This document shows positions 34,624 to 44,348 of a DNA stretch of 64,000 nt, piece by piece. Source of the stretch: Bacteroides faecalis (GTDB lineage: Bacteria > Bacteroidota > Bacteroidia > Bacteroidales > Bacteroidaceae); the NCBI RefSeq assembly GCF_003865075.1, contig NZ_BHWB01000005.1:248001-312000 (forward strand), read 5' to 3'. The position numbers and the translations under genes were made by a program. Each line of letters begins with the position of its first letter. The first letter of the stretch is position 1. The notes under the pieces are model-generated. The model searched no databases and was not told where the DNA came from. It saw nothing but the letters and a program-made list of their open reading frames with translations.

Positions 34624-37041
34624 TTAAGAGTTTTGCCTGAAACGTTTGCGAGCCAACATAGACAAGGCAAGGACAATACACAATCCTATTCCCCAAATCC
34701 ACAATCCTCCTCCACTACCTTCAGTTTTACCATAAGAGTGTAAGCCACTTAAATAGTAATTCACTCCAAACCAAGTCATTAAGACTGAAAGTATAGAGAC
34801 CACAGAAAGCAGATTGAAGCACCAATCTGTTTTACCTTTCAGTAGTGGTACAAAACGTAGATGAAGAACTAGTGCATAAATCACAATTGATATCAACGCC
34901 CATGTTTCTTTCGGGTCCCACCCCCAGTATCTTCCCCAAGAGACATTTGCCCAGATGGCTCCTAAAAATGTCCCCGCGGTCATAAAGAACAGACCGAGAA
35001 TCATTGCCATTTCATTCAGCAATGTCAGTTCACGAATACGAAATCGAAGTCTTAACTGATTAGCAGTTGAAAGTAAACTCATTAAGATCAGATTGAATAG
35101 TCCTGTTAAGGCACAAAGTGCAAAGAATACATATCCAATCATGATAATAGCTACGTGTGACATCAGCCAATACGACTGAAGCACTGGAACCAGGGGAGTT
35201 ATTTCCGGATTCAAATGATTTAATCCGGCTACGAAGAGCATGATTCCTCCCAATAATCCGGCCAAGGCAGGAAGAATAGGAAAACGGCGAGCAAACAGCA
35301 ATCCGCAACCAACCAACATCCATGAAGTGCATACCATCGATTCATAGGCATTCGCCCAAGGTGCATGACCGGAAATATACCAACGCAACAGTACTCCGGT
35401 TGTATGTGCCAAGAAAGCTATTACTAGAAGAGTAATCAAGGGAATATTTAATTTTCTACCCCATTTAAAGTCCGTCATCATCTCTCCACACGCAATAAAC
35501 AGTAGTATCCCGCCTAAAATCAGATAAGCCAGACGACACCCCAAAAACAGGTCCAACTGATTATAAAGAAGTTCCGCTTTTATTTTTTGATTATCGATAA
35601 CGGGAGTTTTACTTTTTGCTTGCTGGAAGATTTGAATCATATCCACTACCTTATCCGCTTCTTTCCAGTCATTGGAACGTACTCCATTATTCAACTCATA
35701 GAGATACCAATCCATAATTTTAGAAACAAACATAGAGTCTTTTCCTTGAAAAACATTCAAACTGTCACCGGCTGAGTACCATTTACCCCGTACATCATTT
35801 TCGTCCGGAAAAAGAGGTAATAACTGACGCTGCATAATCTGGTAAATAATATTCACCGATTCATCCAGTTTCAACAAGTCCGAATCCAAGCGTTTACGCT
35901 CTGCTGCCGATTTTGAATAGATTGCATTCACTTCATCAGCCAATACATAGTTCCCGTTTTTGTCAAATACATCTTGCCATGCCATGTACTTTCCATCTCT
36001 TCCGAAACGTTTCAGAATCTCCTTATTATCTACTTTAATAAAAGGGACTTTCCCCCACTCCTCGGGAAAAGATAATAGATTCAAAAAGAACTGGTCTGAA
36101 GTAAGACCATTCATTTTCTCCGCTCCGTAAAGCTTACGCAGAATAGCAGACGTATAACTATTGACCGGTTCTAAACGACCATTCGGATTGAGTACCACCA
36201 ACTGCCCAAATTTCTCCGCATGTAAAGAAGAGACAGTTGGAGATTGTGCCCGCAATGTTTGCGTACCGAATATACCACCGGATAATCCTAAAAGAAGCAG
36301 CAAACAAAATGGCACATTCTTTTTCATCGCACTCAACTCTTTACGTAAACGGCCAAAACGAGAATTCTTACTAAACAACGTGAGCACAAAACCTACAAAT
36401 AATAAGAAGTAACCCGTATACGTCAGTTGCATACCGGGACGGTCATAACTCACAGACAAAACCGTTCCCAATTCATCCCGATCAAACGAAGATTGAAACA
36501 ATCGGTAACCATTTACTTCTATCACCTTATTCATACGCACAGTAGCAGTGAAAGAAGGTTCGTTTTCCTGCTTTATTACCAAATCACTCTCGTATGACAT
36601 CGGACTGTGTGACCCGGGATAACGTTCCAACCTAAAATCATTGAGCTTAACAGAAAAGGGCAGGGAGGTATTTCCAGTCCCTGCCCCATCATCTCTCATC
36701 ATGTAATTCACCGTTTCCCCCTCACGGATATGCACAATTCCTGTTACACCCACATAATGAGAGGCAGCTGCCCCCAACCACATAAAAATAAAAGCTCCAT
36801 GAAAAAACAAACTACCTTTATTGATTCTTTTGAAATAGCTTCCCTGAAGAAACATACTCAACAAATTGATAGCCTGCAGCAATTGTAACAAGATAAACCA
36901 AGGGGCATAATAAAAATACTCCCTGGCTACAGCAGGACCGTATGAGTTCTCCACAAAAGTAGCGATTGCCAATATCACTGCATAAAGTGCCGCCAATACA
37001 TACATCAGAACAGGTGAGGCTATCAAACGAATCAGTTTCAT
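34624..37041 (-). CDS. ccsBA: ResB-CcsA cytochrome c biogenesis fusion (CcsBA)
   Basis: An 805-residue inner-membrane protein that couples haem to exported apocytochromes. The N-terminal half is ResB-like (four transmembrane regions and a periplasmic loop), the C-terminal half is CcsA with the WGWDPKETWALI motif and its conserved His residues. The ATG at 37041 is preferred; the longer frame begins at a TTG inside the previous gene. It is the last gene of the cytochrome locus and follows a Rid-like gene by ten bases. The exported c-type proteins upstream are the likely clients. Confidence 0.88.
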   Translation of the reverse strand: MKLIRLIASPVLMYVLAALYAVILAIATFVENSYGPAVAREYFYYAPWFILLQLLQAINLLSMFLQGSYFKRINKGSLFFHGAFIFMWLGAAASHYVGVTGIVHIREGETVNYMMRDDGAGTGNTSLPFSVKLNDFRLERYPGSHSPMSYESDLVIKQENEPSFTATVRMNKVIEVNGYRLFQSSFDRDELGTVLSVSYDRPGMQLTYTGYFLLFVGFVLTLFSKNSRFGRLRKELSAMKKNVPFCLLLLLGLSGGIFGTQTLRAQSPTVSSLHAEKFGQLVVLNPNGRLEPVNSYTSAILRKLYGAEKMNGLTSDQFFLNLLSFPEEWGKVPFIKVDNKEILKRFGRDGKYMAWQDVFDKNGNYVLADEVNAIYSKSAAERKRLDSDLLKLDESVNIIYQIMQRQLLPLFPDENDVRGKWYSAGDSLNVFQGKDSMFVSKIMDWYLYELNNGVRSNDWKEADKVVDMIQIFQQAKSKTPVIDNQKIKAELLYNQLDLFLGCRLAYLILGGILLFIACGEMMTDFKWGRKLNIPLITLLVIAFLAHTTGVLLRWYISGHAPWANAYESMVCTSWMLVGCGLLFARRFPILPALAGLLGGIMLFVAGLNHLNPEITPLVPVLQSYWLMSHVAIIMIGYVFFALCALTGLFNLILMSLLSTANQLRLRFRIRELTLLNEMAMILGLFFMTAGTFLGAIWANVSWGRYWGWDPKETWALISIVIYALVLHLRFVPLLKGKTDWCFNLLSVVSILSVLMTWFGVNYYLSGLHSYGKTEGSGGGLWIWGIGLCIVLALSMLARKRFRQNS

Positions 37042-37051
37042 TAGTTTTATG

Positions 37052-38179
37052 TTATAAATAAGCAATACCTTCAATTTCTACCAGTAGCTCTTCTCTGCAT
37101 ACATCGGCATAAAGATATGCAATAGGAACATCCGGACAAAGTTTATCCAAATCTTTTTTCACTACATGCACATCCGTTTCATTCTTCAGGTACACACGAA
37201 GAAGCTCCAATTTGCCGGAATGTTCGGGAAGATTCTTCTTTCCTTCTTCCAAGCCAATCAAATGCTGGATGTTTTCAAGTGTAATCTCTGTCTGCGAAAG
37301 TACATTCCCATCTATGATACTCTCTTCACCCCGAATAGCAGCTGTCCCGGAAATATAAATCATTTCTAAACTTTGATCGGTCAGTAGCTTTCCCCTTTCA
37401 AACTTTGGAGTTTCTTTTTCCGTATCGGTCCGATGGCTTATCAATACATCGTCCGAATAATCATGGGCTGCTCTCTGCCAATCATTGTCCAAAGGCACAA
37501 TGTCAATATTTCCTTTAACAGCGTTAAAGTCTATCTGCACACCACCATATTGTGTTCCGATTCCCGTAGCTGCCGGATATCCATATAACCATTCCGAAGA
37601 AGCATAAAACCTGGAACGCACGTCATTAAAATCTTGGTAGCACTGATTTCCATGAATCAAGTTTGTAATACGCTCCAGATAGTTCCACTGACGAACAATA
37701 TCTCCGAAATTCATCCCTTCCGTCTTAAGGATTTCTTCTGCTTTACGAAATGCTTGCTCCGATTGCTCACAAATCGGTAGGTTCAAATCACCTGCACAAA
37801 GTCCTCCTGCTACAACTTCTAAGTAATCAGCCGCTTTAATACGGAGATAATGTCCCCATGCGGTTTCCTGTTCTTCTATTACTACTGCCTCATCAGCTGT
37901 TTGCTCCAACGAATGTACTTCCAAAATCAACTCTCCTGCCAAAGGTTTCTGTGCAACAAGCGAAACCAGTGGACGGGGAGCAACGAAATGTTTGTCCACC
38001 CATTGTTCAAGAAAATTCCGTTGAAGTTGATATTCCTGATTATCCGAACAGAGTGTAAAGAAGATAAGACGAATTACATTTTCCCGACGGAAGACAGATT
38101 CCAGTAGTTCTTCCGCCATCCGTTGCCAGGGTTTATTTTCCGCTGTATATAGTTCACATTTTATTCGATGATATACCAT
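37052..38179 (-). CDS. Rid/chorismatase-like protein
   Basis: A 375-residue cytosolic protein with an N-terminal fold of unclear type and a C-terminal RidA/YjgF-like half (IYISGTAAIRGEE...TEITLENIQHLI from about 275). The mid region has WLYGYPAATGIGTQYGG, the PAATGIG motif known from chorismatase/FkbO-Hyg5 proteins, which cut chorismate to hydroxybenzoate or related products. Overall length fits that family. Its presence in a cytochrome operon suggests supply of a redox-active or aromatic cofactor; that is inference. It lies between the propeller protein and CcsBA with 10-14-base gaps. Confidence 0.6.
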   Translation of the reverse strand: MVYHRIKCELYTAENKPWQRMAEELLESVFRRENVIRLIFFTLCSDNQEYQLQRNFLEQWVDKHFVAPRPLVSLVAQKPLAGELILEVHSLEQTADEAVVIEEQETAWGHYLRIKAADYLEVVAGGLCAGDLNLPICEQSEQAFRKAEEILKTEGMNFGDIVRQWNYLERITNLIHGNQCYQDFNDVRSRFYASSEWLYGYPAATGIGTQYGGVQIDFNAVKGNIDIVPLDNDWQRAAHDYSDDVLISHRTDTEKETPKFERGKLLTDQSLEMIYISGTAAIRGEESIIDGNVLSQTEITLENIQHLIGLEEGKKNLPEHSGKLELLRVYLKNETDVHVVKKDLDKLCPDVPIAYLYADVCREELLVEIEGIAYL

Positions 38180-38193
38180 ACGACATACAGGAA

Positions 38194-39081
38194 TTAATGA
38201 TAGGTTGCTACACCTTCCGGTTTATCAACACTATATACAGAAGACATCGTTTGCAATCCAGGATGATTTTCCAAAGAGTAAAGTACGTTCTTCTGGCGGT
38301 CTACCAACAACATATGTACTTTATCTTTCGGATTTACATGTCCGGTCCAATTAGTTATCAAGAAACGTCCGTCAGAGAAGTATTGGAAACCTCCTAAGAA
38401 TTTAAGCGGTTTGCCGGGAATATCTGCATTGGATATTTCCCAAATTGTTTTTCCTTGGGGAGTTACTTCAATCAAACGGGGATTCTGGTCTTTGTCCGCT
38501 ACGGCAATCAACGTATTTCCATTAGGAAGGCGGGTCAATGAATGAGGACCACCGGGGACTGACAATTCCCATACCACTTTCCCATTTGTATCATATTCCT
38601 TCACACATTGATCTCCATAATGCGCCACCAGAAAATGACCATTATCCAAGCGACGAGCATTACGCATAAACGCAAAGCCTCCATCCTTCACTCCTTTTGG
38701 CAAGATGCATACCTCTTTTACAATTTTCCCTTTCGGAGAAATTTCCAACATCCGTCCTGTGGTACACTCACCTACAAATGTATTACCGTTCTTCAAACGT
38801 TGGCAAGCAAACACCGGGCTTTGTGACTGATAATGAAATACTGTATCATTCTGACGAGTCATTTCAAGCACTCCATGTCCGGTAGTAAAAAGAATATTGC
38901 CATTAGGTAATACCCATAAATCATTGGAATCCGGAGCCTTGTGCTTCCAGATAATCTGTTCATTCTCCATCACAAACACGATACCTTGTGAATAATCAGC
39001 TCCGACAAATGTCTTGGTCTGTGCAATCAATGACACCGAGAAAAGTGATAAAACAAATGCAATAATATATATTCTATTCAT
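38194..39081 (-). CDS. secreted beta-propeller protein
   Basis: A 295-residue protein with signal peptide (MNRIYIIAFVLSLFSVSLIAQ) and several repeats of the form LPNGNTLIA and KGKIVKEV that suggest PQQ-type or arylsulfotransferase-like propeller blades. No haem motif. It follows the two haem proteins after a 160-base gap that contains an interrupted inverted repeat (39135-39212). It may bind a ligand or assist the cytochromes in the periplasm. Confidence 0.7.
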   Translation of the reverse strand: MNRIYIIAFVLSLFSVSLIAQTKTFVGADYSQGIVFVMENEQIIWKHKAPDSNDLWVLPNGNILFTTGHGVLEMTRQNDTVFHYQSQSPVFACQRLKNGNTFVGECTTGRMLEISPKGKIVKEVCILPKGVKDGGFAFMRNARRLDNGHFLVAHYGDQCVKEYDTNGKVVWELSVPGGPHSLTRLPNGNTLIAVADKDQNPRLIEVTPQGKTIWEISNADIPGKPLKFLGGFQYFSDGRFLITNWTGHVNPKDKVHMLLVDRQKNVLYSLENHPGLQTMSSVYSVDKPEGVATYH

Positions 39082-39134
39082 AATTAGTTTTCTATGTTAA
39101 ACAGATCATCACTATTAAATAGTATGATAACATT

Positions 39135-39212
39135 TATCATTCAAAACGTAGCGAAGTATCTACTTTTTACGTGTGCAAAGAATCGAGAATCTTCACTTCG
39201 TTCTGAATGATA
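39135..39212. repeat. interrupted inverted repeat in the cytochrome locus
   Basis: TATCATTCA (39135-39143) and GCGAAGT (39151-39157) match in reverse complement to ACTTCG (39195-39200) and TGAATGATA (39204-39212). Confidence 0.55.
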
Positions 39213-39241
39213 GATAGTATAAAATAACTAAGTGTTGGCGC

Positions 39242-41044
39242 TTACAGTGATAATATGTATTCTTCCAACTCTTCCAACTCCTGATCGGTTACAGGTTTCT
39301 TTGGGCCATGGACTTTCAGCATATCTTTCATTGAATAACACCGACCATCATAAAGATAAGGAGCTGTACGCCAACACTCATTCAAAGCAGGAACGTCCAT
39401 CTTCAATCCTTTATCCGGTCCGGTAGTCCATCCCACCTCATACTGTTTCTTATCTGTATAGTACTCTCCGGAATGACAACCGGCACAGTTTTCTTCAAAG
39501 ATTTTCTTTCCTTTCTTTGCATTTTTAGAAAGCTTACCTTTTTGCAGATAAGGGCTTGGCAATGGCTTCAATGACTTGAGATACTCATCAATTGCTTCAT
39601 AAACTTCATCATCTCCCTCCCCAAACAGAATATACTTCACTCCCGAGCGTACGGCTGTTTCAGCATCTTTACGGATACCCGTCACCATACAAGGAGGGGT
39701 CTGATGAGAAAGTAACAATGTTTTTGTATTCTTCGGATTACCCATACCATCGTTCAGCAAATCCCAGTTGAGTCCGTCTATACGTGCATCATTCGGATGA
39801 CAAGTTGCGCAACTTTGCCAATTTTGGAAACAAAGTGTGGCATCATGAAAATACATATCACCCTTACCTACTTTAGTAAATGCCAACGGAGCACCCAGAA
39901 CTTCCGTTCTCACATTCTTGCCATTCAAGTCCATAGAAACCAATTCCGAAGTATAATAATTGGCCGTATAGATATTGTTATCAGTAGCAACTACTGAACG
40001 AGGACCTTTTCCTTTGGTCGGAATAAAATCACGAATACCATACAAGAATCCGGCATCATTCGGAATGTTACCCCATGACTTCATGGAAGGAGTCACCATT
40101 TCTCCCTGTTTTGCTTTTGCAAGACGTTCGTGCAAAGCAATCCGGTCGATTCGAACCAATTCCTGACTACCGGAGGCCGCAACTATGATTTGTTTATCAT
40201 CCGGAGTAACTATAACCGTCCATGGATTGGCCGCTCCTTTTTGAGGGGTATCCAACAATACAGAAGTTAATAGTTTCTTCGCTTTCAGATCAATAATGGA
40301 TAAGGTATTTGTCGCCATCCAGCCTCTGTCTAACTGATTGGTAGGCAACTGGTAACGAGCAATCAGATGAGTAACATACGCATACTGACGATTTTTATCC
40401 ACTGCTATAGACTTGACGTCCGTTGAACCGTTGGGGAGCATGATACGACTCTCTACCTTCTTTGAGAGTACATCTACGATATCCAATTGTACAGCAATGG
40501 GATAAGCAGTAGAAGCCATTTCCGGTAGATTGTTTCCTATCAGCAAACAAGAATCTCCGGCAAAAGAAACCATTGCTACCGGTTCGCGACCGATAGCAAT
40601 TTTATTTATTACTTTACGATTAGACGGATTTATCTCCCAGAGTTCATTGTTGAACCGCTGAGTCACCCAAAGCGATTTCGACAATGGATTGTATAATATA
40701 TCCGTTGGAGTTGCTCCACTCTCTTGCTTTGAAAGTATAGACAGCCTTTTTCCATCCAATTCGTACATCTTTCCGGAATTGCCATCACAAACCACCCACA
40801 GCTTTCCGGATGGATCTTGTGTCATTGCATTCACCGGAGAAGAGAAAGTTACTCTCTGTTCGATGTCCTGTCCGTCGGACGACATTTTTAATAGTTCGCT
40901 TCCCGCTCTATTCGTCACGAATAAGGATTTTCCATTATCAGCCAGAAACAGGTGATCCGGTGAAATAGTACCAGTGGGCTCTATCCCACTGGTGCAAAGA
41001 AGTATAGAAGCTACGATACTAACAGGTATCAAAATCTTTTTCAT
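39242..41044 (-). CDS. exported di-haem c-type cytochrome with beta-propeller domain
   Basis: A 600-residue exported protein. The N-terminal half (to about 370) is a YVTN-like propeller (DHLFLADNGKSLFVTNRAGS, VVCDGNSG). Two haem c motifs follow: CATCH (about 412) with TPPCMVTGIR typical of MauG/cytochrome c peroxidase-like proteins, and CAGCH (about 520). The signal peptide spans residues 1-18. It overlaps the HzsA-like gene by four bases, so they are coupled. Confidence 0.8.
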   Translation of the reverse strand: MKKILIPVSIVASILLCTSGIEPTGTISPDHLFLADNGKSLFVTNRAGSELLKMSSDGQDIEQRVTFSSPVNAMTQDPSGKLWVVCDGNSGKMYELDGKRLSILSKQESGATPTDILYNPLSKSLWVTQRFNNELWEINPSNRKVINKIAIGREPVAMVSFAGDSCLLIGNNLPEMASTAYPIAVQLDIVDVLSKKVESRIMLPNGSTDVKSIAVDKNRQYAYVTHLIARYQLPTNQLDRGWMATNTLSIIDLKAKKLLTSVLLDTPQKGAANPWTVIVTPDDKQIIVAASGSQELVRIDRIALHERLAKAKQGEMVTPSMKSWGNIPNDAGFLYGIRDFIPTKGKGPRSVVATDNNIYTANYYTSELVSMDLNGKNVRTEVLGAPLAFTKVGKGDMYFHDATLCFQNWQSCATCHPNDARIDGLNWDLLNDGMGNPKNTKTLLLSHQTPPCMVTGIRKDAETAVRSGVKYILFGEGDDEVYEAIDEYLKSLKPLPSPYLQKGKLSKNAKKGKKIFEENCAGCHSGEYYTDKKQYEVGWTTGPDKGLKMDVPALNECWRTAPYLYDGRCYSMKDMLKVHGPKKPVTDQELEELEEYILSL

Positions 41045-43551
41045 TTTTTCTGTTCTTTAGTTTGAAGAGATTGAATGTATTGACGGATATTCTCCTGGTC
41101 TTCCGCACGAGCAGCTTCCCGTTTTTTATCATAACGATCATAAAACTCGCGATCTTGATCCGACCAATTGTTCGCTTCACGGTAATCTCCGATCTGAGGA
41201 ACAAGTAAGTCAATCCAAAGAGAAACCTTACGTATTTCTTGCGGAGTCAGTTTCGTTCCACCATGACCATTTTCCAGACGCTTAATCAGATTACTCTTAT
41301 TAGATCCCGCAAAATAAGGCGGTAACAAAGTAGGTTCGGATAAAGAACTGATCCAGTTCACTTCCGGATTATGTGGATCGCCTCTCCAAGCCCGGTCTTC
41401 TCCATCAGGACGAGCATGAGTCAGACTCAAATAAGAATCTGTATATTTTCTCTTACTCTGGTGATCTACCACCTTCAACTCTCCTTTCAAACTCATAGGT
41501 TGTTTTACTCCGTCATGGCAAGAGATACAATGCTTGTCCCAGATTGGTTGAATCTCCTTCAAATAGCTGAAGTTACGTTCTCCCATTTCATCTTCCGGTT
41601 CCAATGCTTTGATACCTTTATTCATAGCCATGGATACAGCATGACCTGCCACAGGAACAGTATTCTTATGTTCGTGACATCCGACACAACTCTGTACCTC
41701 ATTGGGTTGGAGGGTAGACCAACTACGCATAGTCTGCACTACACGTCCGTTAGCATCCAAGGCCTGAAAATACAAAGGTCTGCGTGCAGGAACTTTAAAA
41801 AATGCAGAACCATCGGGATATACTTCCGTCACCCCCAACACTCTCTTCACGTCCCAAGCCGCATTCCCTACTCCGGTAGGTGTACTGGCTAAAGCACCTC
41901 CTCCTTTATCCTGACCATTCACTTCGCCTACACCCGCTGCACGAAATTGAATCTCAACAACACGCAATTGCTTAATAGTTCCGGGTTCTACACCTTTCAA
42001 ACCATTACCTTCATAGATATTCTGCATGTAATATACACCGTCCTTCTTTGTATAGTCTACTGTAGATGAACGACGGAAAGGACGTTCACGAGGAGCAACC
42101 AATATCGGTTGATTGCAAGAAATTTCAGGATCGGCAACTAGCAATTCACGCTCTCCATCAACATTCATCCAATAAATACCGAACATCATCGGATGTCCGA
42201 CATAATATCCCAGCGGAGTATAAGAAATCAGAAATTCTGTTTCGTTCAATGGGAACGGATGTTGGAACTGATCGGTAAATTGTCCGTAACTGTCAATACG
42301 TTCAGCTTCCGGTTTGCGAACGGGAGCGACAAACATCACACCTTCATTCTCATCACGACCGGCTTCGGGATCAATAATACCCAACTTGCCATGTTGCGGG
42401 TTGTGATGTCCCATAAAAGTAGCCATTACCTTACGAGTACCAGGTATTTGACGAGTATGTGCCACCGTTGTCGGGAACCAACTGTTCACTCCATAATATT
42501 CTGCCTGTCCGGTTCCATCAGGATTCATTTGGAATAATGGCTGTGTCCAAACCTGTCCACGATCATTATAATCCCAACGGGTATAAACCACACGACCGTC
42601 ATCAAGTAATGTAGGAGTTACTGTATGCACCTGGTCGAAACCTATCTGACGCATATAACGTCCCTCCCGATCACAAAGATACAAATTGCTGACTTCGGTA
42701 AACCAGCAGTCTACAGCACTTCCGCTACGAGTAGAATTAAACATTATATTTTCATCCGGCAAATAAATTCCTTCAATATCAGCATGTCCTTTCCCTGAAG
42801 TGATTTGCTTCACTTCACGTGTCTTCAAATCCATTTCATACAAATGAAAATCATCTTCCTTTGCAGACTTCTTCCAAGCAAAAAGCAGATGCTGACCATC
42901 AAAATGAAGATTCGGATCACGATAGACTCCATCTTCATCTGACAATAAATTCTCCTCTTTTGCCCAAATACCGTTCATTTTAATCTTTGACAATGAACCG
43001 CCTGCAATGTAATTACATTCGGCACGCGCATCCGACAGTCCTTCGGTATATGCAAAGAACGAAGGTCTCAACGTTCTAAATTTCGTAAAGACAATCTCCG
43101 GCTGATCGGCAGTGAAAGAAGCCAAACGCTTTGCACGTCTTTTTTCACAGGCTTTCAGATAAGACAGAAATGCGGTTTCAATGCTTTCCGGAGTTTCAGT
43201 TACATTAGTCGCAAGATTCAGTTCACCCAAGCGACGAGACAGTTGCTGGCTGAAAGAACCTTTAAACCAATGTACATTTCTTCCATCCTGTAACCACCAG
43301 TCATAATATACCGGATAGTTTTTCATCAACACCTGATGAGCTTCCTTTATCTTATTCTCCAGCTCCTCTTTATGATCCTCTTTTTCCCTTATCACTTGAA
43401 CCTCTGCAAATTGCTTCTGCATCTCAGTGATAAAACTTTTCGCGTCCGTAGGCTGAAAAGAAGTATCTTTGGTTTGCCAGGCAACAATGGTGAATAGCAT
43501 ACAACACGCTACTCCCCATTTCAATAACCTTATTATTTTTGATTTTATCAT
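41041..43551 (-). CDS. HzsA-related exported multi-haem protein
   Basis: An 836-residue exported protein. The signal anchor is at the N-terminus (LKWGVACCMLFTIVAWQ). The middle is a TolB/PD40-like propeller (for example DLKTREVKQITSGKGHADIEG and YDNRGQVWTQP region). Two CxxCH haem motifs lie at CVGCH (about 622) and CISCH (about 675). The layout resembles proteins named HzsA-related after the hydrazine synthase alpha subunit; hydrazine chemistry is not implied. It probably passes electrons with the next di-haem protein. Confidence 0.78.
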   Translation of the reverse strand: MIKSKIIRLLKWGVACCMLFTIVAWQTKDTSFQPTDAKSFITEMQKQFAEVQVIREKEDHKEELENKIKEAHQVLMKNYPVYYDWWLQDGRNVHWFKGSFSQQLSRRLGELNLATNVTETPESIETAFLSYLKACEKRRAKRLASFTADQPEIVFTKFRTLRPSFFAYTEGLSDARAECNYIAGGSLSKIKMNGIWAKEENLLSDEDGVYRDPNLHFDGQHLLFAWKKSAKEDDFHLYEMDLKTREVKQITSGKGHADIEGIYLPDENIMFNSTRSGSAVDCWFTEVSNLYLCDREGRYMRQIGFDQVHTVTPTLLDDGRVVYTRWDYNDRGQVWTQPLFQMNPDGTGQAEYYGVNSWFPTTVAHTRQIPGTRKVMATFMGHHNPQHGKLGIIDPEAGRDENEGVMFVAPVRKPEAERIDSYGQFTDQFQHPFPLNETEFLISYTPLGYYVGHPMMFGIYWMNVDGERELLVADPEISCNQPILVAPRERPFRRSSTVDYTKKDGVYYMQNIYEGNGLKGVEPGTIKQLRVVEIQFRAAGVGEVNGQDKGGGALASTPTGVGNAAWDVKRVLGVTEVYPDGSAFFKVPARRPLYFQALDANGRVVQTMRSWSTLQPNEVQSCVGCHEHKNTVPVAGHAVSMAMNKGIKALEPEDEMGERNFSYLKEIQPIWDKHCISCHDGVKQPMSLKGELKVVDHQSKRKYTDSYLSLTHARPDGEDRAWRGDPHNPEVNWISSLSEPTLLPPYFAGSNKSNLIKRLENGHGGTKLTPQEIRKVSLWIDLLVPQIGDYREANNWSDQDREFYDRYDKKREAARAEDQENIRQYIQSLQTKEQKK

Positions 43552-43593
43552 ATTAATATCTTAATATACCTTTGTTACCTCTTGAAATAGATA

Positions 43594-44310
43594 TTACATG
43601 CCTCGTTTCAACTCTTTATAAGCTTCTACAATTGCAACGCCACTTGAAGTTCCGATACGGGTAGCACCTACCTGAATCAATGCCAACGCTGTATCCAAAT
43701 CACGAATACCACCAGCTGCTTTCACACCAATAGTCGGGCCTACAACACGACGCATTAATGCTACATCATGTACATTCGCTCCTGCTGTTCCGAATCCTGT
43801 AGAAGTTTTCACGAAATCAACACCTGCTTCTTTAGCAATACGGCATACGGTTTCTTTTTCTTCATCTGTCAGGTAACAAGTTTCAAGAATCACTTTACAA
43901 ATAACACCGGCAGGTTTACAAATAGAAACCATGTCTTCGATCTCCTTCTTAACGATCTCAGTCTGGCCTTTCTGCAAAGCACGTACATTGATTACCGTAT
44001 CTATTTCCGTAGCACCTTTAGCTATAGCATCACGAGTCTCAAATGCTTTACACTCTACAGTGTTCTGTCCCAAAGGAAAACCGATGGCTGCACCAACGCG
44101 TACACCCGAACCTTCCAACAGTTTCACACAAGTTTCCACCTCAGCAGGATTAATAGCCACCATTGCAAATTTATACTGACGTGCTTCTGCACAAAGTTTT
44201 TCAATATTCTCTGCATTCCCAAAAGGTTTCAGGAAAGTGTGGTCGATCATTCCGGCTAACTGTTCTACTGATAAATTCGCAATTACTTCGTTTATATTTT
44301 TCTTTTCCAT
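43594..44310 (-). CDS. deoC: deoxyribose-phosphate aldolase
   Basis: A 238-residue class I aldolase. It has the typical DHTFLKPFG start, ATEIDTVINVRAL, KVILETCYLT (Schiff-base Lys region), VDFVKTSTGFGTAGA (Lys of the active site in KTSTG) and VKAAGGIRDLDTAL. It splits 2-deoxyribose-5-phosphate or a related sugar phosphate to acetaldehyde and a triose phosphate. Neighbouring kinase and dehydrogenase suggest its true substrate here may be another sugar or polyol phosphate. Confidence 0.9.
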   Translation of the reverse strand: MEKKNINEVIANLSVEQLAGMIDHTFLKPFGNAENIEKLCAEARQYKFAMVAINPAEVETCVKLLEGSGVRVGAAIGFPLGQNTVECKAFETRDAIAKGATEIDTVINVRALQKGQTEIVKKEIEDMVSICKPAGVICKVILETCYLTDEEKETVCRIAKEAGVDFVKTSTGFGTAGANVHDVALMRRVVGPTIGVKAAGGIRDLDTALALIQVGATRIGTSSGVAIVEAYKELKRGM

Positions 44311-44348
44311 TGTTTTAATTCGTTTAATTTGATTATTCTAATTGATTA

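Noticed and set aside
41041..43551. Hydrazine synthase function for the HzsA-related protein
   Set aside because: The similarity is in layout (propeller plus haem motifs); other hydrazine genes are absent and the organism type does not support anammox.
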